Shown here piece after piece: positions 35,882 through 44,529 of a stretch of DNA of 64,000 bases. The position numbers were made by a program, and so were the translations under genes. The first letter of the stretch is position 1. The number at the start of each line of letters is the position of its first letter. Source of the stretch: Metabacillus dongyingensis (GTDB lineage: Bacteria > Bacillota > Bacilli > Bacillales > Bacillaceae); assembly GCF_019933155.2 (NCBI RefSeq), contig NZ_CP082944.1:3164001-3228000 (forward strand), in the 5' to 3' direction. The notes beneath the pieces were generated by a model. The model was given only the letters and a program-made list of their open reading frames with translations. It ran no database searches and was not told where the DNA came from.

Positions 35882-36793
35882 CTACCTATAACCTTCTGCG
35901 TTTGCAGGTTTACCCGCCTCTTGAACCTCAGGAATATACCTCCAGCAGTCCGGCTGGGAACCGTCAATGTCTTTAAATTTGTATTTTTTTGCAAGCTGTC
36001 CGCTTGAGAAAGATTGACCGCTCATGTTGATTTTGTCAGGGTCATTAGCAATTGCTGCGATTGCCCTTCCAGTAAAACGCGGAGTTTCAGAAATGACAAA
36101 ATGAGGTTCTTTTTCTAATGCATCACGCCAATTTTCTTCCTTCACTCCAAACTCTTCAAGCATGATTTCTGAACGCATCCAGCCAGGTGTTACAGATACG
36201 GCTGTACATTCATATGGTGCGAGCTCATGTGACAGGGATTTAGCAATACGAATGATTGAACTTTTGGCTAAATCATAAAAGAGCGATAATCTATAATGGC
36301 TGTTGTTGTATTCTTCTGTTCCGTCCGTCATTTCTACCACTAATCCTCCTTTGTTTTTAATCAGTAAAGGAAGCGCATAGTGACTTGTGATGATATGAGT
36401 ATCAACAGCAAGTCGAAGCAGTCTAAATCCTTTATCCAAAGACTGCTGCCATACTGGACTGTTCCATTCCGTTAAATACTCTCCTCCCCATATATCATTG
36501 ACCAATATGTCCAATCTTCCCTGTTCCATCTCTATCCTTTTTAACAATGACTCCACTTGTTCATGAACAAGATGGTCAACTTGAACCGGAATACCTATCC
36601 CGCCTAAGTCAGTTACTAATTCAGCCGTCTCTTCGATTGTTTCCGGACGTCCATATTCAGAAATTTGGTTCCGGGTAGTGCGGCCGGTAATATAGACAGT
36701 CGCTCCGGCAGCTCCAAGTTCCATTGCAATTCCTCGTCCCGCTCCCCTTGTTCCGCCCGCAACCAGTGCTACTTTGTCTTTTAAAGGTTTCAT
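35882..36793 (-). CDS. short-chain dehydrogenase/reductase (DHRS1-like)
   Basis: The 303-residue SDR has the cofactor motif GGTRGAGRGIA near residues 13-23, TGR suggesting NADP use, NDIWGG in place of NNAG, and YDLAKSSIIRIAKSL with the catalytic Tyr and Lys. The C-terminus is long for a classical SDR. AAAAGGAGG precedes the ATG. It is monocistronic with its own terminator. The substrate is unknown. Confidence 0.87.
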   Translation of the reverse strand: MKPLKDKVALVAGGTRGAGRGIAMELGAAGATVYITGRTTRNQISEYGRPETIEETAELVTDLGGIGIPVQVDHLVHEQVESLLKRIEMEQGRLDILVNDIWGGEYLTEWNSPVWQQSLDKGFRLLRLAVDTHIITSHYALPLLIKNKGGLVVEMTDGTEEYNNSHYRLSLFYDLAKSSIIRIAKSLSHELAPYECTAVSVTPGWMRSEIMLEEFGVKEENWRDALEKEPHFVISETPRFTGRAIAAIANDPDKINMSGQSFSSGQLAKKYKFKDIDGSQPDCWRYIPEVQEAGKPANAEGYR

Positions 36794-36943
36794 CTGTTGA
36801 ACCTCCTTTTAGGTAATACTTTAAGTATAATTAATAATCACGACATTTTTTGTCATAGATTATATAGATTTCTTCACTTTTCTTTTTACAAACCGCAGGA
36901 AAAGCTCCAGTTATCAAACTGGAGCTCCTGTTTCTGCTTATTA

Positions 36944-37933
36944 TTAAAGGGAAAAGCTTTCACCCACACTAGCTTCAATCGCTTTTTTAAAAACTTGAAC
37001 AGCAACCATCGTATCTAGATAGCCAATCCCAACGGACTTATAAAATGTAATCTCGTCATCGTTCATTCGAGCTTCTTTTTCTCCACAAATGATTTCCCCA
37101 ATTTCACCGTAAATAGATTGAGGGCTCCAAGATCCCTCTTTCATTGGAACTAGAAAATCTCCAGTTTCATGAAGCGCTCCTTCAATGGTATCAACAACGA
37201 TTTTGCCGCTTTTTTTCAGCGTGTGAACGTCGACTTCCTGCATATGCGGCTGATACGAGCCAATCGCGTTAATATGAGTTCCTGGCTTTAGCAGGTTCCC
37301 ATTAAACAGCGGGGTAGTAGATTTGGTGCTGCAAATGATGATATCAGCTTTCTCAACAGCCTTGTTTGCATCACTATTAAAAACAATGTTTCCATTCCAA
37401 TTGGGATAAAGTGCACGAAGTTTTTCACCTAATTGTTCTGCTTTTTCTATCGTGCGGTTATAAAGGATGATCTCGTCCAGATTTCTGACAGCCATAATAG
37501 CTTGAATTTGTCCCAGCGATTGAGCACCGCAGCCCAGAACAGCACAAATCCTGGATTTTTCGCGTGCTAAATATTTTGTGGCAACTCCGCTTGATGCTCC
37601 GGTCCTGAGTATGGTCAAGTAACTGGCATCCATCATCGCTACGTGTTCTCCTGTAATCGCATCTGTTAATAAAATAATGCTTTGGAGCACTTTTTTCCCT
37701 TGTTTAGCATTATTAGGAAAAATGCTTACAATCTTAACGGCAGTGTAGTCCTCTGATTCAATGTACGAAGGCATATATAGCGTTTCTGCTGACATCTTCT
37801 TATGAGGGATAGACATCCTGATTGGAGCAATTGTTTTACCTTCCCGTCCATAACGGAATGCTTTTTCTACATCATCTATACAATCTGCCATGGAGTACAA
37901 CTCTGTGATCTTCTGTTCATTTAATAACAGCAT
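36944..37933 (-). CDS. ornithine cyclodeaminase / mu-crystallin family protein
   Basis: The 329-residue protein has ASYLTILRTGASSGVATKYLA, the Rossmann motif AVLGCGAQSLGQIQAI and IGSYQPHMQEVD, all typical of ornithine cyclodeaminase, alanine dehydrogenase and ketimine reductase relatives. The start at 37933 follows AAGGAG; a longer in-frame start would overlap the MFS gene and is not needed. It is the last gene of a GntR-MFS-OCD operon, so it probably processes an amino acid or imine taken up by that transporter. Confidence 0.88.
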   Translation of the reverse strand: MLLLNEQKITELYSMADCIDDVEKAFRYGREGKTIAPIRMSIPHKKMSAETLYMPSYIESEDYTAVKIVSIFPNNAKQGKKVLQSIILLTDAITGEHVAMMDASYLTILRTGASSGVATKYLAREKSRICAVLGCGAQSLGQIQAIMAVRNLDEIILYNRTIEKAEQLGEKLRALYPNWNGNIVFNSDANKAVEKADIIICSTKSTTPLFNGNLLKPGTHINAIGSYQPHMQEVDVHTLKKSGKIVVDTIEGALHETGDFLVPMKEGSWSPQSIYGEIGEIICGEKEARMNDDEITFYKSVGIGYLDTMVAVQVFKKAIEASVGESFSL

Positions 37934-37967
37934 TTTTTCACTCCTTGGTCTATTAGGTCGTAATTTT

Positions 37968-39281
37968 TTACATGGCCTTGCTTTGGGGTTTCCCATCCGT
38001 ATCGATTGGTCTAGTTTCACGAGTAAAAGAAACCGCAATTAATGAGATGATTGCCGCAGCGATGATATACAAAGCAACGGGAACAAATGAATTATTATAT
38101 GCACTCAGCAATGCCGTTGCAATAAGTGGAGCTGTACCGCCGGCAATTGCAGCCCCCAGCTGATACCCAACTGTTACACCTGTATAGCGGACACTTGTTG
38201 AAAAAATTTCTGAAAACATCGTTCCCAATACTGCAGTAATAGGTGCCCAAATAATACCTAGTCCAATGATTGTTGCCACTGTTAACCATAGGACAGAATC
38301 TAATGATAGTAAGTAAAAGTACGGAAAGGCGAATAGGATCATGGCTACGGTTCCACCTATATACAGCGGCTTACGGCCAACCTTATCTGATAATTTACCC
38401 ATAAACGGAATCATGATTGTTGTGACCAGAGTTGCGATTGTAACGGCATTCAATGTAGAACTTCTTTCAAACCCAAGAGTGCCGGTAGCATATGAAATAA
38501 TAAATGTTCCAAAAATATAGAATGGTGCTGTTTCAACTACTTTGGCCCCTACTGCAATAAGAACTTCTTTCCAATGATATTTGAACGTGTCAATAAGAGG
38601 CACTTTAGAAATATTGCCTGATTCTTTTGCTTCCTTGAATGCTGGAGTTTCGTCTATGCCGCCTCGAATCCATAATCCTATAAATACTAACAGTGCGCTT
38701 AAAATAAACGGCACCCGCCACCCCCAGGCTTCAAACTGTGCATTAGGCAATAGAGTCATGAAAGATATCGATAATGTTCCAAGCAGCAAGCCGATCGTGA
38801 CACCCATTTGTGGAATACTGCCGAAAAATCCCCGGTTTTTAGGAGGTGCATACTCTGTCGCTAATAATAGTGCTCCCCCCCACTCACCGCCAATACCAAG
38901 ACCTTGAATTAAGCGCAAAGCGATTAAGAGAATCGGAGCCCATATGCCGATCGCTTCATATGTAGGCAGCAAGCCAATTAATACAGTGGCTCCTCCCATT
39001 AATGATAGTGTCATGACAAGCGTCTTTTTCCGGCCAATTTTATCCCCAATGTGACTGAAAATTACTCCGCCTAACGGTCGAATGAAAAAGGGAAGAGCGA
39101 AGGATGTGTACGCAAGCATTAATCCGACAACCGGATCGCCTGATGGAAAATATAACTTGCTGAAAATAAGTGCAGCAATTGTTCCGTATAAAAAATAATC
39201 ATACCACTCAATAGAACTTCCTATTAAACTGGCTATCAAGGCTTTTGTTGCTATTTTTTTATCCCCTTTGTTTTGAGCCAT
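37968..39281 (-). CDS. MFS transporter, metabolite:H+ symporter type (ProP/ShiA/KgtP-like)
   Basis: The 437-residue, 12-helix protein has the MHS-family N-terminus SLIGSSIEWYDYFLYGTIAA, GDKIGRKKTLVMTL in loop 2-3 and RLIQGLGIGGEWGGA. Members import organic acids, betaines or shikimate. GAGAGGTG lies six bases before the ATG at 39281. It sits between a GntR regulator and an OCD-family enzyme, so an amino-acid-like or imino-acid substrate is a reasonable guess. Confidence 0.9.
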   Translation of the reverse strand: MAQNKGDKKIATKALIASLIGSSIEWYDYFLYGTIAALIFSKLYFPSGDPVVGLMLAYTSFALPFFIRPLGGVIFSHIGDKIGRKKTLVMTLSLMGGATVLIGLLPTYEAIGIWAPILLIALRLIQGLGIGGEWGGALLLATEYAPPKNRGFFGSIPQMGVTIGLLLGTLSISFMTLLPNAQFEAWGWRVPFILSALLVFIGLWIRGGIDETPAFKEAKESGNISKVPLIDTFKYHWKEVLIAVGAKVVETAPFYIFGTFIISYATGTLGFERSSTLNAVTIATLVTTIMIPFMGKLSDKVGRKPLYIGGTVAMILFAFPYFYLLSLDSVLWLTVATIIGLGIIWAPITAVLGTMFSEIFSTSVRYTGVTVGYQLGAAIAGGTAPLIATALLSAYNNSFVPVALYIIAAAIISLIAVSFTRETRPIDTDGKPQSKAM

Positions 39282-39315
39282 TTTTGACACCTCTCCGTTT
39301 TATATTTTATCCCCT

Positions 39316-39996
39316 TTAAAATAATTCTTTTACTCTTGATTCTACGACATCTATCATTTGGTTTAATGCTAATCTGGCAAGTTCTGGCTGTTTATTTTTT
39401 ACGTAAAAATAGATGTCTTCATGAAAGTGATAGGTTTCTTCAAAAATGGAATTAGAATTTTCATTTTTTCTCCAAAATTCATTAAACGATTCGTATACAG
39501 TGGCAATCATCTTAAATAAGACAGGATTGTGTGAAGCTTCATAAAGAGTTTGGTGAAAATCTAAATCTGCCTGAACAGAATCTTCGCTTAAAATTTTTAC
39601 ACTTTCATAAATTTTAAGATTCGCTTCCATTCTGACCAGCTGTTCCTCTGTTGCTCTGCTCGCAGCAAGTTCTATTGCTTGCCCTTCAAGCCCCCTTCTT
39701 ACTTCACATAACTGAAGCAAAAAGGTCAGCTCACTTTCAATAAATATACGGGTTTGAAGCTGATGAGCATTTGCATCCTTTACAAGGATCCCTTTTCCAT
39801 TCACAATTTCAACGAAATGTTGAGCCTCAAGTTGTCGAAGTGCCTCTCTAATGCTCGTCCGGCTGACGCCAAACTTCACTGCGAGATCGGCCATGGAGGG
39901 CAGTTTATCGCCCTTTTGAAATTTATTGCTTCGAATCAGCCTTTTAATTTCTTCTGCTGCTAATTCATGTACCAATTGTTTTTTAACTAGAGGCAT
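39316..39996 (-). CDS. GntR-family regulator (FadR subfamily)
   Basis: The protein of about 226 residues has an N-terminal GntR winged helix (LPSMADLAVKFGVSRTSIREALRQLEAQHFVEI) and an all-helical FCD domain (EVRRGLEGQAIELAASRA, DLDFHQTLYEASHNPV, HEDIYFYVK), whose His and Asp residues can bind a metal and ligand. GGGGAGGAGG precedes the ATG at 39996. A palindrome overlies its promoter, so it should control itself and the downstream MFS and OCD genes. Confidence 0.92.
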   Translation of the reverse strand: MPLVKKQLVHELAAEEIKRLIRSNKFQKGDKLPSMADLAVKFGVSRTSIREALRQLEAQHFVEIVNGKGILVKDANAHQLQTRIFIESELTFLLQLCEVRRGLEGQAIELAASRATEEQLVRMEANLKIYESVKILSEDSVQADLDFHQTLYEASHNPVLFKMIATVYESFNEFWRKNENSNSIFEETYHFHEDIYFYVKNKQPELARLALNQMIDVVESRVKELF

Positions 39997-40023
39997 CTTC
40001 CTCCTCCCCTTCATATGCTATCT

Positions 40024-40069
40024 ACCTATCATATAGGTCATTATATAATGAGTTATTTAAATTTTGCAA
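40024..40069 (-). promoter_or_regulatory. GntR operon promoter and operator
   Basis: On the minus strand -35 TTGCAA (40064-40069) and -10 TATAAT (40040-40045) are 18 bp apart. Just downstream is the perfect inverted repeat ACCTAT-CAT-ATAGGT (40024-40038), in the position of a FadR-type operator. Confidence 0.7.
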
Positions 40070-40177
40070 ATTTTATTTTTATTAATATTTTAGATTAACT
40101 ATACAAAAATAGCGTAAGCCAAATAAAATCAATCAGAATAAAAAGAAATGACCCCAGTGCAATAACGGAGTCATTTA

Positions 40178-40328
40178 TTAACTGCTTAAGTTTTTATGAC
40201 GAGACAGCTGCTTCGCCAATTCGATTTCAAGAACGGCATCTCAGCAGCCTAAATCTAAAATGTGCTTTCCGCTTACCTCTCCTTAAAAAATCCCCTTCAG
40301 CGTAAGCAGCCGAACCTTTGTATTTCAT
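40178..40328 (-). pseudogene. short decayed frame following the NUDIX remnant
   Basis: An ATG overlaps the NUDIX stop codon, as in a coupled operon. The frame starts MKYKGSAAYAEG and stops early. A protein-like tail in another frame, AVLEIELAKQLSRHKNLSS, ends at TAA 40178-40180. It looks like a small downstream partner gene that has also decayed. The family is unknown. Confidence 0.3.
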
Positions 40329-40563
40329 GTTAAGTTTTCTCCGTTCTGTGTCAGCAGTTCCAGCAGGTTTTCAGGAACTAATCGCAGGTTTCCATCCTGA
40401 AACTCACTTAAAGATTTCCAATAAAGCTTTAAAATTGTGCCATTATCTTCTATTCCTTCAAATGATTCCAGCTCATAATAGGATGGGTCAGTAAATTCGG
40501 CATGACAGACCTGAACGATTTCATGCCCCTGACTGCCGTTATAAATAAATATATGCTCAATTC
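40325..40563 (-). pseudogene. NUDIX hydrolase, C-terminal half (interrupted gene)
   Basis: The frame reads IEHIFIYNGSQGHEIVQV, YYELESFEGIEDNG, LKLYWKSLSEFQDG and RLVPENLLELL, which is the second half of an ADP-ribose-type NUDIX hydrolase. It has no start and no NUDIX box. The missing first half is present on the same strand at 42156-42374, 1.6 kb upstream. The two halves fit together at SYIGT/IEHIFIYNG, so one gene was split by an insertion. Confidence 0.8.
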
Positions 40564-40579
40564 TCGCTAATAACAGGTG

Positions 40580-40604
40580 GTTAACCCTGTTAACCTAGTT
40601 AACC
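40580..40604. repeat. three tandem GTTAACC copies
   Basis: GTTAACC occurs three times with a 9-bp period (GTTAACC plus two bases). Each contains the palindrome GTTAAC. It lies between the ecsB-like stop and the NUDIX junction, at the edge of the inserted segment, and could be a binding site or a scar of the insertion. Confidence 0.75.
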
Positions 40605-40621
40605 AAAGTATCTTTACCACG

Positions 40622-41827
40622 CTATTCTTTTAAGGCACTTCCTGAGACATTGACTCTCTTTGATACAAAGAAATATACGAATACATAAACAAATAAACTT
40701 CCAATTACAAGATTTAATAAGTTAGCAGTAGAAGTATGCCTGAACATTGCGAAATATAGAATAAAAAATTGTGCATATAGTATGACCAAGACAAACTTTA
40801 AGAAAGAATCTTTTATCTGAGATTTTGAAATAGGATAAAGTAATACACTTTGTTTCATTTCATTTTGTAAAGGAATTACTTGAAATCCAGTCATAAATAA
40901 AATGAGGAGATTAAAGATCCAACCACTTGCTGGCATAGCATAATTAACAAATATGCCAATTACAGTTAGTCTTAAATAAAGATAAAAGTAATCATTATAT
41001 CTTACAAACAAGTGTGAGTATAAATATACGAATGTACTACTTTGACTATATGGGATACACCTTTTCAGAATCATAGTAAGTAAACGTCTTTTCCGAAAAG
41101 AACGTTTAAGATTAGGGACATCCATGAAAATATTAATAAATTTAAAGTTACTTAATAATGCACTTTCTTCTTCAACTATTAGCCACTGCCAATTCAGATT
41201 TCTTTTTTTTCCTATAAAATAAATTAAATAGACGAAATTTATACTCATTAAAACAAGCTCAAAAATCCAGTCATTATTAAACAAAAAGTAACACATTAAA
41301 TATATTGAAAAAAACCTATTTAGCCTATGTAACACAAATTGTACATGGTTCTTTAACCATTGTTCAGTCCACTTCATTAAAATGTTATAAGCAGCAATCC
41401 CCACTATAAAAAAAAGAAAGAGAAGATTTATATTAGTTGTGTGCAAAAATAGGGATAAAAAAACAGTTATGAAACTTACCAATTTAATAACATCAATAAC
41501 AAAACTATATATAAGTGATTTAATAAAATACGGCTTTAATCCCCATTCTAATGGCAACAAAAAGATTTTATCTGCCCTTTTAACAAAAGTACGGACTTTT
41601 GTCTGTTTTAAAATGAAGGTTATAAATAGTGATAAGATTACTTCAACAGATATTTGAGAGGGTATCCACTGAAGAAATAAATTAAAATAATAAATAAAGA
41701 TACTACTAATGATCAGAAAAAAATAAACAACATTCGCACCAATTATTGAATAGTACCTGAACATTTTTCTATAAAATTCCTGAACCCTTAAACCCCATAA
41801 TGTTTTTTTATCCATTAATACACCCAT
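40622..41827 (-). CDS. EcsB-like ABC transporter permease, orphan
   Basis: The protein of about 400 residues is very hydrophobic, with roughly eight to ten helices, and matches the EcsB family in its start (KTLWGLRVQEFYRKMFRYYSI), central VEEESALLSNFKFINIFMDVP and closing PISKSQIKDSFLKF. EcsB normally works with the ATPase EcsA in the hit-ecsABC region; no ecsA is adjacent here. Either ATG at 41827 or the ATG four codons later could start it; neither has a strong ribosome site. The low GC content and position inside an insertion suggest transfer. It may be a non-functional passenger or use an ATPase encoded elsewhere. Confidence 0.8.
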   Translation of the reverse strand: MGVLMDKKTLWGLRVQEFYRKMFRYYSIIGANVVYFFLIISSIFIYYFNLFLQWIPSQISVEVILSLFITFILKQTKVRTFVKRADKIFLLPLEWGLKPYFIKSLIYSFVIDVIKLVSFITVFLSLFLHTTNINLLFLFFIVGIAAYNILMKWTEQWLKNHVQFVLHRLNRFFSIYLMCYFLFNNDWIFELVLMSINFVYLIYFIGKKRNLNWQWLIVEEESALLSNFKFINIFMDVPNLKRSFRKRRLLTMILKRCIPYSQSSTFVYLYSHLFVRYNDYFYLYLRLTVIGIFVNYAMPASGWIFNLLILFMTGFQVIPLQNEMKQSVLLYPISKSQIKDSFLKFVLVILYAQFFILYFAMFRHTSTANLLNLVIGSLFVYVFVYFFVSKRVNVSGSALKE

Positions 41828-41894
41828 ACTTTCATGAATCTTCTCAAAAACATACGGAAGATCACTTATTTTGCAATTGACGCTTCTCTATACC

Positions 41895-42150
41895 TCATTT
41901 TGAAAACAGTTTGTTCCACCATGGCTTTTTTGTTTCTTTTTATTCTTGTGCAGCAGCAATTTCCAATCGTCTTTCTTCCAATGATCGATTCAATTGTTGG
42001 GTTAAAATTCTATCTCTCTTTTCCACAACATCATTCATTTTGGCTTCAAATGCTTTGAACATAACTTCTCGTTCCTTTTCTATTGCCTGTTCGATCATGA
42101 ATTGTAATTCTTCTTTAGATACCGCAATTTGAACGCCTTTTTGTTGGTGA
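41895..42150 (-). pseudogene. DUF3967-like C-terminal gene fragment
   Basis: The frame has no start and opens at the insertion boundary: VSKEELQFMIEQAIEKEREV, then a coiled-coil stretch KMNDVVEKRDRILTQQLNRS, then RRLEIAAAQE and TAA. After that stop the same frame continues KETKKPWWNKLFSK to TGA, which is the usual basic, Trp-rich tail of such proteins. So it is 5'-truncated and has a nonsense mutation (probably GAA to TAA). DUF3967 proteins are frequently plasmid-borne DNA-binding proteins in Bacillus, hinting at where this segment came from. Confidence 0.65.
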
Positions 42151-42155
42151 ACGTC

Positions 42156-42374
42156 ATTGTTCCTATATAAGAAATATTGGAAATGACGGCTCCGATTTCC
42201 TCTTCAACTTCTCTTCCCGAGCGCAGCAGAACTGCTTCCTCCAAACTCTATACCTCCGCCGATCGGCCGGTAAAAAAAATCCCCCTTGCTTTCGTCAAAA
42301 CCTTCAGCAACTAAAATCCGGCTGTTTTTTTGAAAAGGACAAATAACTAATGGGCGAATGATTCCCTTCATCAT
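42156..42374 (-). pseudogene. NUDIX hydrolase, N-terminal half (interrupted gene)
   Basis: From ATG 42374 (GGAGGAG upstream) the frame reads MMKGIIRPLVICPFQKNSRI and YRPIGGGIEFGG, then stops. A neighbouring frame resumes REVEEEIGAVISNISYIGT. Together these are the NUDIX box G-x5-E-x7-REVEEEIG, but with a frameshift inside it and with the first catalytic-box Glu changed to Gly. The gene ends at the insertion. It started three bases from the end of the GNAT gene, so it once formed an operon with it. Confidence 0.8.
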
Positions 42375-42376
42375 AC

Positions 42377-42859
42377 TTACTCCTCCAAACTTAATCTTTT
42401 AACAAACAGAACACGATCCTTGTTTTCCCCGTCGTAATTTGCGGTTACATGTACACCATTTACGATCTTGTCTCCATTTTCAATTTCAAACCCCATCTTC
42501 TTGTGAAACTGGATAGAACCTGTATTTACGGGAGATGTGATACAGCGCACAGTCTGGCATCCATGCTGCATGACTAATTTGAAAAACTCATTGTAAAGCT
42601 GCTGTCCTGCCTTGTTTTTTCTAAAAAGCGGATGGACGCCGACAAAGTGGATATATGCTTCTCTTTGCTTTGTTTGAGACAGAAACCCAATTAAAAAGCC
42701 GATGATTTTTCCGTTCTTCTCCATGATTAAACTAGTATCTTGAAAATGATCAAAAAACAGCTTGGGAAGCATATATGTCATCTTTCTTCCTCCCCACCAC
42801 TCATCTAGCAAAGGAGAAATGAGATAGAAATCTTTTGAGGATACATATCGGAGTTTCAT
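42377..42859 (-). CDS. GNAT-family N-acetyltransferase
   Basis: The 160-residue GNAT domain has IIGFLIGFLSQTKQREAYIHFVGVHP and the acetyl-CoA-binding loop FRKNKAGQQLYNEFF, followed by SIQFHKKMGFEIE. AAGGTGAT precedes the ATG at 42859; an in-frame GTG three codons upstream is less likely. It is followed directly by the broken NUDIX gene. The substrate is unknown. Confidence 0.88.
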   Translation of the reverse strand: MKLRYVSSKDFYLISPLLDEWWGGRKMTYMLPKLFFDHFQDTSLIMEKNGKIIGFLIGFLSQTKQREAYIHFVGVHPLFRKNKAGQQLYNEFFKLVMQHGCQTVRCITSPVNTGSIQFHKKMGFEIENGDKIVNGVHVTANYDGENKDRVLFVKRLSLEE

Positions 42860-42942
42860 ATTTATCACCTTTCTTTCCTCGCGAAAAAGGCGCCTTTATA
42901 AAAGAATCGCCATCGTTTGATCAAAAAATCGAACTCATGATT

Positions 42943-44166
42943 TCAACCTGAAATTATATCAGTTGTTTCTTTGAAGAAATGTTTTTTAGAAGGGATTATC
43001 ACAGTAATAAAAAGAATGGCAGCAAACAAAACACTAATGGCTGAAAAAATCTGGCATACAAGCTGAAGCGTGAACCATTCTGCTGTTAATCCAAGAATCA
43101 GCGTTAAAACTATTTGAATAATCCCCTGGATCATCTCCGCAACACTTCCGAAGCGTCCCATAATCTCAACTGGCACATTGTTTTGAAAAAAAGTCGCATA
43201 CCCTGTGTTGGCAAAAGCCATGAAGAAACCTAAAAAGATAAATGAGAGTGTTGCCGTTAAAAAGCTGTATGAACTGTAAAAAAACAAATAACCGACTGAT
43301 GTCAGCAACATTCCTGCCCCAATATAAAAGTTAAGCTTCAGTTTATTTGCCGCTAGTGCAGCAGCTCCCGCCCCTGCAAGTGAACCAAGACCCGTTAGAC
43401 TCACGATGAGTCCGTAATCTTTGTCTGTGAGATTCAGATGCTGTTTTATGAATGTAGCCTCTTGAGAATCAAGGGCAAATCCGATGAGCATGGCTGTTTG
43501 AAATAATAGATAGACTGTTATAAAAAATACAGCACCCTTTCCAAATTGAATAACCGCGTTCCAATCAGCAATTAAAGTTTTAACTTTGATTGGATCTCTT
43601 GCCTGTTCAAGCTTTTCATCTACATTTGGAAGCAGAAAAATGAAAAATGCACATGCAATAAATGTGAACGCATTAATGAAAATGCACACATCTGTTCCAG
43701 CATACATGATCAGAAACCCCGCAATGGCGGGACCTGTTAAAAATGCTCCTGAACTTGTCATACTCATGATAGAGTTAAAACGTTTTCTCTTATCAGAAGG
43801 AATCAGTTTCGTTATGTATACAGAAGAGCTTGGTCCAAAAAAGGACCCAGCGATATTAATGAAAAAGACAATGAGATAAATTGCCCATAATGAGGATAAA
43901 AAAGGAATACTAAACACGAACACCCCTCTAATGATATCCACCGCAATCATTAATTTCCGCTTGTTCACTCGGTCTATCACACTTCCTGACCAAGTATTTG
44001 TTACAAGAACAGCAAGAGGCCGGATCATATAGAGACCGGCGACTGCAGCCGCAGACCCTGTCAGATTCAAAACAAAGAGATTAATCGCAATTAAATAAAT
44101 CCAGCTGCCCAAATAGGATATGCCGATCCCGGAAATAAGCAGAAAAGGATTTTTCCAATTCCCCAT
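42943..44166 (-). CDS. MFS exporter (MFS_3/multidrug type)
   Basis: The 407-residue, roughly 12-helix protein resembles enterobactin-exporter- and macrolide-efflux-like MFS proteins: SGIGISYLGSWIYLIAINLFVLNLTGSAAAVAGL at the start (two helices), SGSVIDRVNKRKLMIAVDIIRG in loop 2-3, and SGAFLTGPAIAG in helix 5. AAGGTGAT precedes the ATG. No regulator is adjacent; the substrate is unknown. Confidence 0.87.
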   Translation of the reverse strand: MGNWKNPFLLISGIGISYLGSWIYLIAINLFVLNLTGSAAAVAGLYMIRPLAVLVTNTWSGSVIDRVNKRKLMIAVDIIRGVFVFSIPFLSSLWAIYLIVFFINIAGSFFGPSSSVYITKLIPSDKRKRFNSIMSMTSSGAFLTGPAIAGFLIMYAGTDVCIFINAFTFIACAFFIFLLPNVDEKLEQARDPIKVKTLIADWNAVIQFGKGAVFFITVYLLFQTAMLIGFALDSQEATFIKQHLNLTDKDYGLIVSLTGLGSLAGAGAAALAANKLKLNFYIGAGMLLTSVGYLFFYSSYSFLTATLSFIFLGFFMAFANTGYATFFQNNVPVEIMGRFGSVAEMIQGIIQIVLTLILGLTAEWFTLQLVCQIFSAISVLFAAILFITVIIPSKKHFFKETTDIISG

Positions 44167-44529
44167 TTTATCACCTTGCTTAAAGTATTATTTCTATGTC
44201 AATGATACCATTTTGATCAGCCAAAAAGTCTATTAATTGTGAATATTAACCAAAATCTATTTGCAGAGAATATGTTCAATTCCTTCAGAGCAGTTTTTTC
44301 CAATTTTTGAAACTACCCTTTAAACTCCTCATAAAATTCACGAATAAAATTGCGGTCTCTAACCTGCAAGACCCATAGAACCCTATTGCCACTCCTCTTC
44401 AGATGTTCTGATCCTGGGCATCCATCCACCCCTCTATTTCTTTTTCTATTTTTATTTCAGCCACATGATGCCATTCGCTTTTTTTCCTTTAAGCCAGCCT
44501 GTACAATAGAAGGGAAAGGACGTGAGAGC
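44167..44529. other. gap with no supported gene
   Basis: About 360 bp between divergent genes. The frame of the next gene stays open upstream, but the composition there is not protein-like and the ribosome site belongs to the ATG at 44530. Confidence 0.4.

Larger units (their letters stand above)
40564..42155. mobile_element. 1.6-kb insertion interrupting a NUDIX gene
   Basis: This segment separates the two halves of a NUDIX gene. It carries a DUF3967-like gene tail and an ecsB-like permease gene, both on the minus strand, and is more AT-rich than its surroundings. ATT is present at both junctions (40560-40562 and 42156-42158), as a possible 3-bp target duplication or microhomology. Three GTTAACC copies lie near one end. 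No transposase or long terminal inverted repeat is visible, so the mechanism is unknown; a fragment captured from a plasmid is one option. Confidence 0.6.

Noticed and set aside
38581-38907. Plus-strand frame opposite the MHS transporter
   Set aside because: It is antisense to a well-conserved membrane protein.
40564-42155. Classical insertion sequence
   Set aside because: No transposase and no clear terminal inverted repeats are visible, so I call only an insertion of unknown mechanism.
44350-44529. Upstream extension of the two-domain protein
   Set aside because: The open frame has no protein-like content, and GAGAGC marks the ATG at 44530 as the start.
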